A stretch of 41,826 nucleotides of DNA. It comes from an uncultured Paracoccaceae bacterium. GTDB lineage: Bacteria; Pseudomonadota; Alphaproteobacteria; Rhodobacterales; Rhodobacteraceae. Every line of letters begins with the position of its first letter. Position 1 is the stretch's first letter. The notes beneath the pieces are model-generated. The model was not told the DNA's origin and ran no database searches. It worked only from the letters and a program-made list of their open reading frames with translations. Position numbers and translations under genes: made by a program. The DNA lies in contig CANLND010000026.1 of assembly GCA_947492585.1 (NCBI GenBank), positions 1-41,826 of the forward strand, read 5' to 3'. This document shows positions 1 to 8,535 of the stretch, in pieces.

Positions 1-2
1 AT

Positions 3-65
3 CGGTGCCCGAAGGTTTTCCTGTCCGCCATCGCTCTCGCCGCACTCGTCATATTCTGGCTATGA
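3..65 (+). CDS. 3' end of a possible membrane protein gene (partial)
   Basis: One plus-strand frame stays open from the window edge to a TGA at 63-65 and encodes 20 residues. They are strongly hydrophobic and read like a final membrane helix (Val-Phe-Leu-Ser-Ala-Ile-Ala-Leu then Leu-Val-Ile-Phe-Trp-Leu at the C-terminus). The gene would converge on cobF. The fragment is too short to name a family, and the frame could be open by chance. Confidence 0.3.
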   Translation, partial: RCPKVFLSAIALAALVIFWL

Positions 66-117
66 GTCCTGACCCTAGTATTTTTGGAACGCACGATGGG
101 TGCACTGGCGTCGTTGT

Positions 118-873
118 TTAAACAGTGCGGCGCATCATGTAGATATCCATCAGCCAGCCATGTGCCGCCCGCGCCTTGGCCCGGGTTTGGATGATGGTCT
201 CTGTCACCTCAGCCAAGGGACCGTGAACAGAGATTTCGTTCTCCATCCCTGCATAGGCGGTCCACCAGATTTGGATACCGTCGCTGGGCAAAGACTGAAA
301 CGAACACTGCCCATCCAGCATGACCACAACTGTGCGCGCGCTGTCAGGCCAGCCCGCGTCGCGAATTTGACGGCCGGTTGTGATTGTTACGGCGTCGTTG
401 ATTTCATTCAGGGGCGCGCAATGGGCTGCAGTCAGTGCCTGAATTGAGGTGATGCCAGGGATCACACGCAGACTCAGGTTCGACTTGTCTTGCAGGCGGG
501 CAGCGATGCGAATGGTGCTGTCATATAGCGACGGATCGCCCCATACCAAAAAACCGACCTTACCGCAATTTGGCCGCGCAGCGCTTATATGCTGCCACCA
601 GATGTCCGCGATCGCATCGTGCCAATCGTCCACACGTTGGCGATAATCAGCGGTACGCTCGTCTCGTACCGGGAGGTCGAATTCTACGATCTGGGGCCGT
701 GCCGTTGTGATAACTTCGGCGCAGATCTCATGGCGCAAGCCCGCCAGATCATCTTTGCCCGTGCCTTTGTTGGGGATCAGGATGAGATCCACCTCGTTCA
801 GCGCAGCCACCGCTTCGCGGGTCAGGTGGTTGGGATTGCCGGTGCCAATGCCCACTAGGATCAATTCAAACAT
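118..873 (-). CDS. cobF: Precorrin-6A synthase (deacetylating) CobF
   Basis: CobF is the SAM-dependent methyltransferase that methylates C-1 of the corrin ring and releases acetate, turning precorrin-5 into precorrin-6A; it is specific to the aerobic B12 route. The 251-residue protein opens with the tetrapyrrole-methylase motif ELILVGIGTGNPNHLT and later has LVWGDPSLYD and VIPGITSIQA, the usual SAM-binding segments. The start is well supported by the ribosome site GGGGAGG five bases upstream. The gene follows the cobalt permease on the same strand with 75 bp between them, containing a strong hairpin, so it probably belongs to the unit led by the B12 riboswitch at 1679-1861. Length is normal for CobF. 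Confidence 0.93.
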   Translation of the reverse strand: MFELILVGIGTGNPNHLTREAVAALNEVDLILIPNKGTGKDDLAGLRHEICAEVITTARPQIVEFDLPVRDERTADYRQRVDDWHDAIADIWWQHISAARPNCGKVGFLVWGDPSLYDSTIRIAARLQDKSNLSLRVIPGITSIQALTAAHCAPLNEINDAVTITTGRQIRDAGWPDSARTVVVMLDGQCSFQSLPSDGIQIWWTAYAGMENEISVHGPLAEVTETIIQTRAKARAAHGWLMDIYMMRRTV

Positions 874-893
874 GTTGGCCTCCCCAAACGAAA

Positions 894-916
894 CACGGCC
901 CCGTCATGGGGCCGTG
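894..916 (-). terminator. Intercistronic hairpin between the cobalt permease gene and cobF
   Basis: CACGGCCCC (894-902) pairs perfectly with GGGGCCGTG (908-916) around a 5-base loop. On the minus strand the stem is followed by TTTCGTTT, a weak U-rich tail. It could be a leaky terminator or an mRNA stability element that sets cobF level below that of the permease gene. The cobF ribosome site lies just beyond it and stays free. Confidence 0.55.
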
Positions 917-948
917 CATGAAAATCTGCAAGCCGTAATCTGAACAGA

Positions 949-1626
949 TTAGGCTGCGTTGTACAGGCGTGGGGTCACGAAACCTGTGCGTTCCGCACCG
1001 CGTAGCGCTTTGGCACCGGCCAGAACGGCCAGATCCGCGAGAGGCTCGATCAGAACAACCAGCATATAGGCGCCGCCAAATGACAGGACCGATGCCACGT
1101 TTTCCGCGCCAAAACCCTGACCGTAGAAGGCCCAGAAGGCAACCCAGACAACAACGCCACCTTGGTATGCTGTCGACAGTGCCAGCGCTTGGCTGTACTT
1201 TAGGTCAACATATGCGGTGCCCGGCGCAATGATACGGTTTGCCAGCGCGTTCAGTGCAAACAGGGGCACCAAGAGGGTGGTCAGGTTGACGAAGTACATC
1301 GGCAGATCGGATGGCGCAAACAGCGCGCCTTGGATCAGCAGGCCCGCCGCCAGACCAAAGGCCGCAGGCGCGGCGCCTAGGATCAGGAACAGGGTTGACC
1401 CCAGAATGAAGTGTACTTCGGAAATGCCAACCGCAAAGTGGGGCAGAACTTCGAAGAACAGAAATACGCCAACGGTCGCGATCAGCGCACGTACGGCATA
1501 AGAGACGATGTTGCTGCTGCGCAGATCATCAAAGGTTGCTTTGGCAGCATAGGCACAGGCGCCAGCGGCGGTGCCAACGGCAAGCGTCATTTTTGCGGCG
1601 TCAACGACACCGGGTTCGATATGCAT
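949..1626 (-). CDS. cbiM: CbiM-like cobalt transporter permease (ECF-type substrate-capture component)
   Basis: A 225-residue integral membrane protein of the CbiM/NikM family, which captures Co2+ (or Ni2+) for energy-coupling-factor transporters. The start at 1626 is chosen because it gives an N-terminal Met-His (MHIEPG); in CbiM/NikM the extreme N-terminus with His2 forms the metal site. It also has GGGAGAACC as ribosome site, and any upstream start would run into the riboswitch. About six hydrophobic segments follow, including the family-typical VGISEVHFILG. Placement behind a B12 riboswitch argues for cobalt rather than nickel. No CbiN, CbiQ or CbiO partner is visible in this window, so the energising module must be elsewhere or absent. 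Confidence 0.82.
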   Translation of the reverse strand: MHIEPGVVDAAKMTLAVGTAAGACAYAAKATFDDLRSSNIVSYAVRALIATVGVFLFFEVLPHFAVGISEVHFILGSTLFLILGAAPAAFGLAAGLLIQGALFAPSDLPMYFVNLTTLLVPLFALNALANRIIAPGTAYVDLKYSQALALSTAYQGGVVVWVAFWAFYGQGFGAENVASVLSFGGAYMLVVLIEPLADLAVLAGAKALRGAERTGFVTPRLYNAA

Positions 1627-1639
1627 ATTGGTTCTCCCA

Positions 1640-1657
1640 GCCGTCACACCCGACGGC
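1640..1657 (-). promoter_or_regulatory. Hairpin next to the cbiM ribosome site (possible riboswitch expression platform)
   Basis: GCCGTC (1640-1645) pairs with GACGGC (1652-1657) around a 6-base loop. On the minus strand this stem directly precedes the GGGAG ribosome site at 1634-1638. Between the end of the riboswitch and the start codon this is the only clear stem, so control may act on translation start rather than by a terminator. This is inference from position. Confidence 0.4.
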
Positions 1658-1678
1658 ACTTGAATTAAGTCCGTGCAT

Positions 1679-1861
1679 GGCCGGTCTCCTGACTCGCGGA
1701 TCAAAGCCGGGCTTCCTCCTTCCCAGCCAATAGCCAGTGGATTGTGGAAGACGGCTCTCCGCATACAGTCGCGGGGGCGGTTGAGGTTAGGGTGCCGCGA
1801 TTGGGTCCACCCGTCCTCATTCCCGTTTCAGCTCCGACGCTTGGGCGTCTAATGGGGCACC
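1679..1861 (-). promoter_or_regulatory. Cobalamin (B12) riboswitch upstream of the cobalt permease gene
   Basis: Read on the minus strand, the stretch shows the conserved cobalamin-aptamer pieces in order: GGTGCCCC at the 5' end (near 1861), ACGGGAATGAGG, CCGCCCCCGCGACTGTATGC, the B12 box CCACTGG, CTGGGAAGG, and the closing GAGTCAGGAGACCGGCC (1679-1695). It ends about 50 bases before the permease start. Known members of this class repress the downstream gene when adenosylcobalamin is bound, so cobalt import and cobF should be off when B12 is plentiful. Confidence 0.9.
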
Positions 1862-1895
1862 ATACCGCTGCTTTGTGCCTGTCACAGCGGTATGG
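1860..1895 (-). terminator. Hairpin after cobA, abutting the start of the B12 riboswitch
   Basis: An 11-bp perfect stem, CCATACCGCTG (1860-1870) with CAGCGGTATGG (1885-1895), and a 14-base loop. It sits between the cobA stop codon (1957) and the riboswitch 5' end. No run of T follows on the minus strand, so it is not a classical intrinsic terminator; it may weaken read-through from cobA or protect the cobA mRNA 3' end. Confidence 0.45.
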
Positions 1896-1956
1896 GGTCA
1901 AGTTTGAAACCGGCGCGGGGGAAGAGTTTTGCGACGAAACCGGCTCCGCCACTGGA

Positions 1957-2679
1957 TTACTCTGCTTTTGCGAGAGGTCCATAAAGAATCAAAACCGGAG
2001 CGTTGGTGTCCATTTTCGGCAGAAGGCGCGGCAGGTCACCAATTGTGTGATGCATCAGGTGTTGCTCGGGCGTCGAAACGCCCAACGCGAGCAGAGCGGG
2101 GGTTTCGGCTGGCAGGCCGTTGTCCATCAGCAGGGTCGCCAGCGCGGCGAAGGTACGCTTGCCCATATAGACCACGGTCGTGGCTTCAGGATCTGCCAGT
2201 GCGGCCATGTTCAGATCGTCCGGCAGATCGCCCGTGACGTCGTGGCCAGTGATAAACTGCAGGCGCCGTGCGGTCATCCGGCGCGTCAATGGTATGCCCG
2301 CCGCCGCCGCCGCGGCCGAAGCCGCCGTAATGCCGGGGACAATCTCAAACGGGATGCCTGCTGCGCGTAACGCGGTGATCTCTTCTTCCAATCGGCCAAA
2401 GACGCCACTGTCACCAGATTTCAACCGCACAACTTGCGCACCGCTTTGGGCGTATTCCACCAGAAGTTTGCTGACGTGGTCTTGTTTTGGTGACGGGCGG
2501 CCCGCGCGTTTGCCGACGCCCACCAAATCGGCCTCTGGGTTGGCGTGCGACAGGATCGGGCCGGACGACAAATCATCAAACAAGATCGCTTCGGCCCGTT
2601 CCAACCGTTTGACCGCCTTTACTGTCAGCAATTCGGGATCGCCGGGGCCTGAGGAGACAAAACTGACAAATCCACTCAT
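1957..2679 (-). CDS. cobA: Uroporphyrinogen-III C-methyltransferase CobA
   Basis: CobA adds two SAM-derived methyl groups (C-2 and C-7) to uroporphyrinogen III, giving precorrin-2, the branch point from heme to B12/siroheme. The 240-residue protein is a single SUMT domain without the CysG oxidase/ferrochelatase part. Visible signatures are VSSGPGDPELLTVKA near the N-terminus, VVRLKSGDSGVFGR, and IVPGITAASAAAAAAGIPLT followed by TGHD. Its start overlaps the end of cobB by four bases (ATGA type), so the two are translationally coupled. It is the last gene of the cobL-cobE-cobM-cobB-cobA run. Confidence 0.95.
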   Translation of the reverse strand: MSGFVSFVSSGPGDPELLTVKAVKRLERAEAILFDDLSSGPILSHANPEADLVGVGKRAGRPSPKQDHVSKLLVEYAQSGAQVVRLKSGDSGVFGRLEEEITALRAAGIPFEIVPGITAASAAAAAAGIPLTRRMTARRLQFITGHDVTGDLPDDLNMAALADPEATTVVYMGKRTFAALATLLMDNGLPAETPALLALGVSTPEQHLMHHTIGDLPRLLPKMDTNAPVLILYGPLAKAE

Positions 2680-3983
2680 GTGCGCTCTCCGGTGATCAGG
2701 TGGAAAAACGTGCCAGTCACATGGCCTTTGATTGATCCGGTTTCGGACACCGGGTTGCCATCTGCGTCAAACACATTGGCCAAAGGCGCATCGGGTTCGT
2801 CCAGAATTGTGGAATAGTGGAATTCATGCCCGCGCAGCGCCTGACCTGCGTCAAAGCCTGGCATTGATGATTGCAGCACCGCGCGGCGATAGCCGAGGTG
2901 AAATTTGCGCTTTTCATAAGACGTCACAAGACCCAGCAGCCCGGCCATCTGGTGGCGGTTGCCCTGTTTGTCGATCAGCGCCTCCCCCAGTGCCATATAG
3001 CCGCCGCACTCACCATGCACAGGCTTGGTTTCGGCGTGTTTTTGCAGGCCGCTCCGGAAATTGGCAGCTGCGGCCAAAAGCCCACCGTGCAGTTCGGGAT
3101 AGCCACCGGGCAGCCAGACCAGATCCGCATCCGCAGCCGGGGCTTCATCCGCGAGTGGCGAAAAGGGTAGAATTTCAGCGCCTGCGCGACGCCAGCCTTC
3201 CAGCAAATGCGGATAGGTAAATGAAAACGCCGCATCACGCGCCAGCGCAATGCGTTGCGCGGGCGGTGTTGGCAGGGTGCCCGTTTCAGGCACGGCATGG
3301 CCTGCTGCCGCCGCCTTGATTGCCTCCAGATCAACATTGTCGCGTAGGAAGGTGGCATAGCCGGCAATAGCGGCTTCGAGATCGGGATGTTCGACCGCCT
3401 GTATGAGGCCCAGATGGCGTTCCGGCAGGGCGAGATCTCCGCGCCGGGGCAGGGAACCCAGAACCTTGATGCCTGCACGCTCCATACCCAGACGGGTCAG
3501 CCGTTCATGGCGCGGGCTGGCGACGCGGTTCAGGATCACACCTGCAAAGGGCAGATCGGGATCATAGGCCTTAAACCCCAGCGCCGTCGCCGCGGCAGAT
3601 TGCGCCTGACCACCGACATCAATAACCAGGACAACGGGCCAGCCCATGCGTTTGGCAGTTTCTGCTGAGGTGCCAAATCCAGACTGTCCGCGCGTGGCAA
3701 CACCGTCAAACAAGCCCATGGAGCCTTCTCCAACGCAAATATCTGCGCCGTTGGCTTGGGCTGAAATCGCACCAAACAGGTGCTCATCCATCGCCCAGCT
3801 GTCCAAATTGAACGAGGCGCGTTTTGCCGCCGCCAGATGGAAGGCCGGATCAATGTAATCTGGCCCGCTTTTGAACGGCTGGACTGACAGACCGTCTTCG
3901 GCCAGCGCTCGCAGCAGACCTAGCATCACCGTGGTTTTGCCGGTGCCGGACGCCGGGGCTGAAATCATCAGGCCTTTGGTCAT
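2676..3983 (-). CDS. cobB: Hydrogenobyrinic acid a,c-diamide synthase CobB (glutamine-hydrolysing)
   Basis: CobB amidates side chains a and c of hydrogenobyrinic acid using ATP and glutamine, which prepares the ring for cobalt insertion by CobNST. The 435-residue protein has the usual two parts: an N-terminal P-loop domain (ASGTGKTT, residues 11-18, with [11 protein letters not shown] near 84-94) and a C-terminal class-I glutamine amidotransferase-like domain with [11 protein letters not shown] (291-301) and the nucleophile Cys326 in HGECGGYM. Start and stop overlap both neighbours (cobM and cobA) by four bases. Length and motifs are normal. Confidence 0.94.
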   Translation of the reverse strand: MTKGLMISAPASGTGKTTVMLGLLRALAEDGLSVQPFKSGPDYIDPAFHLAAAKRASFNLDSWAMDEHLFGAISAQANGADICVGEGSMGLFDGVATRGQSGFGTSAETAKRMGWPVVLVIDVGGQAQSAAATALGFKAYDPDLPFAGVILNRVASPRHERLTRLGMERAGIKVLGSLPRRGDLALPERHLGLIQAVEHPDLEAAIAGYATFLRDNVDLEAIKAAAAGHAVPETGTLPTPPAQRIALARDAAFSFTYPHLLEGWRRAGAEILPFSPLADEAPAADADLVWLPGGYPELHGGLLAAAANFRSGLQKHAETKPVHGECGGYMALGEALIDKQGNRHQMAGLLGLVTSYEKRKFHLGYRRAVLQSSMPGFDAGQALRGHEFHYSTILDEPDAPLANVFDADGNPVSETGSIKGHVTGTFFHLITGERT

Positions 3984-4768
3984 TCTTCGGATCCTTCTGG
4001 AAAGCGCGGCTCGGTGCCGACTGGACGATACCGGCGATCATAGTCTCCGGCATAGAGGCAGCTTTCGTCAAAGTCTTCGGCGCCAATGGCGCGGCCAACA
4101 AGGATCAGCGCGGTGCGGCCGCGTTCACCCTCGGTGGCCTCTTCCAACGTGCTCAAGGTGGCTTTGACAATGCGTTGATCCGGCCAAGTTGCCCGCCAGA
4201 TCACGGCCACCGGGCAATCCGCGCCATAATGGGGCGTCAGGCGGGTGATGACATCTTCCAGCACATGCACCGACAGGTGGATGGCCAGTGTGGCCCCCGT
4301 GCGGCCAAAATTTTCCAGCGTCTCTCCATCTGGCATGGCCGAGGCGCGGCCAGAGGTGCGAGTCAGGATCAGTGATTGAGCCACTCCTGGCAGCGTCAGT
4401 TCAGAACCCAACGCAGCCGCAGCGGCTGCAAAAGACGGAACGCCGGGTGTCACGTCATAGGGAATGCCGATTGCCCGCAACCGGCGCAGCTGCTCGCCCA
4501 TGGCGGACCACACCGACAGATCACCGGAATGCAAACGCGCCACGTCCTGACCTGCGTCATGGGCGGTTTTGATTTCAGCGATGATCTCGTCCAGCGACAT
4601 CGGTGCGGTGTTGATGATCTTGGCACCGTCTGGGCAGTGTTGCAGCAGCTCTTCGGGCACCAAAGAACCGGCGTAAAGGCACACAGGGCAGGCTGCGATC
4701 AGGTCGCGGCCGCGTAGGGTGATCAGATCAGCAGCACCGGGGCCTGCTCCGATAAAGTGAACGGTCAT
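3980..4768 (-). CDS. cobM: Precorrin-4 C(11)-methyltransferase CobM
   Basis: CobM methylates C-11 of precorrin-4 to form precorrin-5, one step before CobF. The 262-residue protein begins [20 protein letters not shown], the SAM-binding loop of precorrin methylases, then has [26 protein letters not shown] and [20 protein letters not shown], all typical of CobM/CbiF. The start overlaps the cobE stop by four bases and the stop overlaps cobB, so it sits in a tightly coupled run. Confidence 0.94.
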   Translation of the reverse strand: MTVHFIGAGPGAADLITLRGRDLIAACPVCLYAGSLVPEELLQHCPDGAKIINTAPMSLDEIIAEIKTAHDAGQDVARLHSGDLSVWSAMGEQLRRLRAIGIPYDVTPGVPSFAAAAAALGSELTLPGVAQSLILTRTSGRASAMPDGETLENFGRTGATLAIHLSVHVLEDVITRLTPHYGADCPVAVIWRATWPDQRIVKATLSTLEEATEGERGRTALILVGRAIGAEDFDESCLYAGDYDRRYRPVGTEPRFPEGSEE

Positions 4769-5142
4769 GTGGTCGTCTCCGCAATTGCCACGGTGGCGAG
4801 GCCATCCGAGGATACGTATCTGGGACAGATCAGGCGCGCTGGCGTCTCTGGTTTGGTATGACGGCGAGCTGCCACAAGGGCCAGTGCCTCAGCCACCGAA
4901 CCGGTGCCAAAACGTGCCTTGATCCGGGGGGAACAGGTTTCTGTGTGTTCGCCGGTTATGTCGGCGTCGTCAAGCAGGATCACCGGCCGACCAAAGTCTG
5001 CGGCGAACTGCTGAAATGTCGGGGTTTGCCCCTTGCGCCGCAAAACGGCGATCTGATCAGGAACGTGCCCGACCAACGAGAGAACGGCCCGCAGATCTGC
5101 CGGGGTCGCTGTGCGTCGAAAGCCAAGGCCCGCTATTTTCAT
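4765..5142 (-). CDS. cobE: CobE / CbiG C-terminal-like cobalamin biosynthesis protein
   Basis: A 125-residue protein resembling CobE, which corresponds to the C-terminal domain of CbiG. Its exact chemical role in the aerobic pathway is not settled; it has been suggested to bind pathway intermediates. The start at 5142 ([10 protein letters not shown]) is preferred over an upstream Met because it overlaps the cobL stop codon (ATGA), as seen for the other genes of this run. The family signature is the early GLGFRRTAT motif and the later [14 protein letters not shown]. Small size fits the family. Confidence 0.8.
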   Translation of the reverse strand: MKIAGLGFRRTATPADLRAVLSLVGHVPDQIAVLRRKGQTPTFQQFAADFGRPVILLDDADITGEHTETCSPRIKARFGTGSVAEALALVAARRHTKPETPARLICPRYVSSDGLATVAIAETTT

Positions 5143-6326
5143 CGGATGACGCTCCATTGCAGGACGGGGCGCGCACTGTTCCAGCCGCGCATGCGACCCA
5201 ATGGGGCAACTTCGGCAAGCTCAACTTTTAACAGATGTCCGCCCCACCGCGCGTGGGCAGCCATCAACACGGTTTCTGTTTCCAGTGTAACACCGTTGGC
5301 GACAATGCGCGTGCCCTCGGGGAGAAGGCTCCACAGGTGGTCCAATAGGGCTTGTGATCCGCCACCGCCGATGAACACGCAATCAGGCAGAGCAAATCCA
5401 TCGAGCACGTCAGGGGCTTTACCATGCACAGCACGCATGCGGTGGCTCAGGCCAAACTTGGCGGCATTGGCGGTGATGTTTGTGATCCGGTCTGCGCGCG
5501 GTTCAAAGGTGATGGCGCGTGCCGTGGGGGCGGCAAGGCACCATTCAACAGAGATTGAGCCGGACCCCCCTCCGATGTCCCACAATAGTTCACCCTGACG
5601 TGGCGCAAGTGCGGACAGTGTCAACGCCCGCACGGGTCGTTTGGTGATTTGCCCATCGCTGTCGAAGTGCGAATCCGCCAGCCCCGAGGCCTGCGGCAGC
5701 CCGGGACTTGTGGCCTCCTCGATGGCTGCAAGGACCGGAGCGCCCCCCGGGGGAACATCAAAGTTCTGCGCCGTGCTGGCGGTGATACGTTGCAGGGGAC
5801 CGCCAAGCCGCTCAAGTATGTGGATCTTGGCCTCGGCCTGTTCATTGTGGACCAACCAATTGGCCAGGTCCTTAGGCGCGTCTGCATCGCGCAACGTGCA
5901 CAGTATGCGCACTCCGCGGCCCATAAGGGGCACCAACTGCTCATAAGGGGCGGCGTGGAGGCCCAAACACAGGGTTTCTTCCAACTTCCAGCCCAAGGCA
6001 TTGGCAGCCAACGAAAAACACGATGGAGCAGGGTGTGAAATCCATTCCTCCGCCGCCAGATCTCGCATCAGCGATCCCCCCGCACCACACCAGAACGGAT
6101 CGCCGGACGCCAGGACAACCACCCGCTGACCGCGTTGCGCCAACACTGGCGCGGTGGAAAAGGGAACGGGCCACATGGCGCCCCGTGACCCGGCCTGTAC
6201 CAGATCTAGATGACGCGGGCCTCCAAAAATAACGTCCGCGGCCGCCAGTGCAGAACGACTTGCATCTGTGAGACCCGCCGGTCCATCTTCCCCCAAACCA
6301 ACAATGGTCAACCAAGGATCAGACAT
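5139..6326 (-). CDS. cobL: Precorrin-6Y C5,15-methyltransferase (decarboxylating) CobL
   Basis: CobL is a two-domain enzyme: the N-terminal CbiE-like domain and C-terminal CbiT-like domain methylate C-5 and C-15 and decarboxylate the C-12 acetate, giving precorrin-8. In this 395-residue protein the first domain shows LTIVGLGEDGPAGLT and VLASGDPFWCGAGGSLMRDL; the second shows LWDIGGGSGSISVEWCL, a class-I SAM fold, and FIGGGGSQALLDHLW. The start at 6326 (MSDPW) is chosen for its AAGGA eight bases upstream; another Met three codons earlier is possible. This start codon overlaps the divergent cobK start codon by two bases, so the cobL leader must lie inside cobK. Confidence 0.92.
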   Translation of the reverse strand: MSDPWLTIVGLGEDGPAGLTDASRSALAAADVIFGGPRHLDLVQAGSRGAMWPVPFSTAPVLAQRGQRVVVLASGDPFWCGAGGSLMRDLAAEEWISHPAPSCFSLAANALGWKLEETLCLGLHAAPYEQLVPLMGRGVRILCTLRDADAPKDLANWLVHNEQAEAKIHILERLGGPLQRITASTAQNFDVPPGGAPVLAAIEEATSPGLPQASGLADSHFDSDGQITKRPVRALTLSALAPRQGELLWDIGGGSGSISVEWCLAAPTARAITFEPRADRITNITANAAKFGLSHRMRAVHGKAPDVLDGFALPDCVFIGGGGSQALLDHLWSLLPEGTRIVANGVTLETETVLMAAHARWGGHLLKVELAEVAPLGRMRGWNSARPVLQWSVIR

Positions 6327-6327
6327 G
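6324..6327. other. Overlapping divergent start codons of cobL and cobK (CATG)
   Basis: The palindrome CATG holds both starts: the cobL ATG reads 6326 to 6324 on the minus strand and the cobK ATG reads 6325 to 6327 on the plus strand. Each has a plausible ribosome site inside the other gene: AAGGATCAGAC before cobK and AAGGATGCGTGTC before cobL. There is therefore no intergenic space for a conventional divergent promoter. Confidence 0.8.
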
Positions 6328-7089
6328 ACACGCATCCTTTTGCTGGGCGGAACTACAGAAGCCTCGCGTATGGCAGACACGCTGGCGCAGGATTGGACCG
6401 GGGCCGGGCGGGACGCGGTGTTTTCTTATGCGGGGCGCACCGCACGCCCGGCGCAGCAACCTTTGCCCCTGCGGCTGGGCGGGTTTGGGGGCATGGCTGG
6501 GCTGGTCGACTACATTCAACGCAATGCCGTCACACATGTGATTGATGCCACACACCCATTTGCCGCACAGATGAGCCGCAATGCGGTTGCAGCCTGTGCT
6601 CAATCCGGGGCGGCGTATTGTGCGCTGCAGCGTCCTTCGTGGCAGGCAAAAACTGGCGACAATTGGCACCATGTGGCGGATATTGACAGCGCGGTTGCGG
6701 TTTTGCCCGACACAGGCGCGCGCGTGTTCCTGGCGATTGGCAAACAGACGTTGCAGCCCTTTGCCGCCAAGCCCCAGAACCTGTATTTGCTGCGGCTTGT
6801 AGATCCGCCTGACGGGGATTTGCCGTTGCCCAATGCGACAGCGATCATTGCGCGTGGTCCGTTTGATTTGGCGGGTGATCTGGCGTTGCTGCGCCAACAT
6901 GCGATCACGCATGTCGTTGCCAAAAACGCAGGTGGCAGCGGTGCGGAGGCCAAATTGGCAGCGGCCCGACAGCTGCAACTTCCCGTCGTTCTGATCGACA
7001 GACCACAGGTGCCTGCGCGCACCACATTCGCTACGGTGGCCGAGGTTATGGACTGGCTGCGCCGTCATTCGACTGAGCGCGGTGTGTAA
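6325..7089 (+). CDS. cobK: Precorrin-6A reductase CobK
   Basis: CobK uses NADPH to reduce precorrin-6A to precorrin-6B, the substrate of CobL. The 254-residue protein starts MTRILLLGGTTEASRMADTL, the family's nucleotide-binding motif, and has VTHVIDATHPFAAQMSRNA and the late THVVAKNAGGSGAEAKLAAA and LPVVLIDRP segments typical of CobK/CbiJ. The start is fixed by AAGGA six bases upstream. It is the only inner cob gene on the plus strand: its start overlaps the cobL start, and its 3' end overlaps the 3' end of cobJ by 25 bp (7065-7089). Confidence 0.93.
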   Translation: MTRILLLGGTTEASRMADTLAQDWTGAGRDAVFSYAGRTARPAQQPLPLRLGGFGGMAGLVDYIQRNAVTHVIDATHPFAAQMSRNAVAACAQSGAAYCALQRPSWQAKTGDNWHHVADIDSAVAVLPDTGARVFLAIGKQTLQPFAAKPQNLYLLRLVDPPDGDLPLPNATAIIARGPFDLAGDLALLRQHAITHVVAKNAGGSGAEAKLAAARQLQLPVVLIDRPQVPARTTFATVAEVMDWLRRHSTERGV

Positions 7090-7814
7090 ACGTGCCGACC
7101 AATGCGGCGGGTGTCTCGATTGCCCACAACGACCATGGTGCGCATGTCGGCCATTTCTGGCGTCGCTTGCCCCAATGTGACAGTTGTGATCGATTGCGTT
7201 GGTTTGGTCACATCACGCGCAAAGGAAATCAGCGTTTCAGCCCCGCAGGCCTCGCGGAGGATGTCCAATGCACGGGCAAATTGGTGCGGGCGAGATTTGG
7301 AGCGCGGATTGTAGAACGCCATGGCAAAACCGGCCTCACCTGCGGCCCGCAGGCGCGTTTCGATCAGATCCCAGGGTTTTAGATTGTCGCTGAGGTTAAT
7401 CGCGGCAAAGTCATGCCCCAAGGGCGCCCCGATCTGGGCCGCCGCGGCCAGCATCGCGGTGATACCGGGCAGCACACGAAGATCAAGGTCCAACCAGGCT
7501 GGATCCCCAGCCTCCAGTGCTTCAAACACAGCTGAGGCCATCGCGAATACACCGGGGTCCCCGGATGAGACCACAACCACGCGTTTGCCAGCAGCCGCCA
7601 TTTCCAGTGCATGGGTGGCGCGCTCCAACTCAACCCGATTGTCGGTGGCGTGCAGCGTCAAACCGGGACGCGCCGGGATGCGTTTCACATAGGGGATGTA
7701 GCCGACAATATCGGTGGCCTCTGCCAGGGCATCGCGCACCTCTTGTGTCACCAAAGCCTCATCGCCGGGGCCAAGGCCTACAATCACGACCCAGCCAGTT
7801 TTTGCGGTGCTCAT
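7065..7814 (-). CDS. cobJ: Precorrin-3B C(17)-methyltransferase CobJ
   Basis: CobJ methylates C-17 and drives ring contraction, turning precorrin-3B into precorrin-4. The 249-residue protein has VVIVGLGPGDEALVTQ at the N-terminus, VVVVSSGDPGVFAMASAVFE, VLPGITAMLAAAAQIGAPLGHDF with LSDNLKPWD following it, and MAFYNPRSKSR, all hallmark CobJ/CbiH segments. Its start overlaps the cobI stop by four bases. Downstream, transcription from cobJ would run antisense through cobK before reaching cobL. Confidence 0.95.
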   Translation of the reverse strand: MSTAKTGWVVIVGLGPGDEALVTQEVRDALAEATDIVGYIPYVKRIPARPGLTLHATDNRVELERATHALEMAAAGKRVVVVSSGDPGVFAMASAVFEALEAGDPAWLDLDLRVLPGITAMLAAAAQIGAPLGHDFAAINLSDNLKPWDLIETRLRAAGEAGFAMAFYNPRSKSRPHQFARALDILREACGAETLISFARDVTKPTQSITTVTLGQATPEMADMRTMVVVGNRDTRRIGRHVYTPRSVE

Positions 7815-8533
7815 GGGCGTCGTCCCTGTCCGTGGATCAATACGATCGAGAAATACGGAACCTCACCTGTGACCTCGGAGAGGCGTTGCACGGTTTGGCC
7901 CGGCATAGTGCCACGCTCCACCAGCCACGCGTCGCCAGCGCGGCCAGCACGCTCTAACGCACGGCGCAGTTTGGGCAGGTTGCGGCCGATTTTCATAACA
8001 ACCAATGCATCGGTTTCGGCGGCACGACGTGTCAATTCGTCTTCGCTCAGCGTGGCCATGGCCACGGTCAATACATCATCGCCCCAGGTGATGGGCTGGC
8101 CCGAGGCCGTCCAGCAGCCGGACATGCCAGTGATGCCGGGGATGACCTCAACCTCCGCGCGTCCCTGCAGGCGGGTGTACAAATGCATGAACGACCCATA
8201 GAGAAACGGATCACCTTCGCAAAGAACCACTACTTCTTCTGTGGTGGCCATTTCCGCCAGCGTGTCAGCCCATTGGTCGTAAAAAGCCGCGAGCTGGCGG
8301 TTGTACTCAGGGTCCGAGAAATGGATTTCCGTGGTGACCGGGTATTCCATCGCGTGTTCTTGGACGCTGTCTGGCAGAATGTCAGAGACCAAAGTGCGCG
8401 CCTGTCCCTTGCGTCCTGCCTTGCGGAAATAGGCCACATGACGGGCGCCCTGAATGGCCCGGTACGAGCGCAGGCTCATCAAATCCGGATCGCCCGGTCC
8501 CAGGCCTGCACAGATGATTTTCCCGGTTGCCAT
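7811..8533 (-). CDS. cobI: Precorrin-2 C(20)-methyltransferase CobI
   Basis: CobI adds the C-20 methyl group to precorrin-2, giving precorrin-3A, the substrate of CobG. The 240-residue protein starts MATGKIICAGLGPGDPDLMS and contains VVLCEGDPFLYGSFMHLY and VIPGITGMSGCWTASGQPIT, typical of CobI/CbiL. The start at 8533 is supported by GGAAGGAATAAC immediately upstream and by a two-base gap to the cobH stop; the much longer upstream frame is only the cobH antiphase. Overlaps cobJ by four bases. Confidence 0.94.
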   Translation of the reverse strand: MATGKIICAGLGPGDPDLMSLRSYRAIQGARHVAYFRKAGRKGQARTLVSDILPDSVQEHAMEYPVTTEIHFSDPEYNRQLAAFYDQWADTLAEMATTEEVVVLCEGDPFLYGSFMHLYTRLQGRAEVEVIPGITGMSGCWTASGQPITWGDDVLTVAMATLSEDELTRRAAETDALVVMKIGRNLPKLRRALERAGRAGDAWLVERGTMPGQTVQRLSEVTGEVPYFSIVLIHGQGRRP

Positions 8534-8535
8534 TG

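Noticed and set aside
6319-7068. 249-codon open frame antisense to cobK
   Set aside because: It has no recognisable motif, is fully covered by the well-supported cobK, and is the kind of long antiphase frame expected in GC-rich genes.
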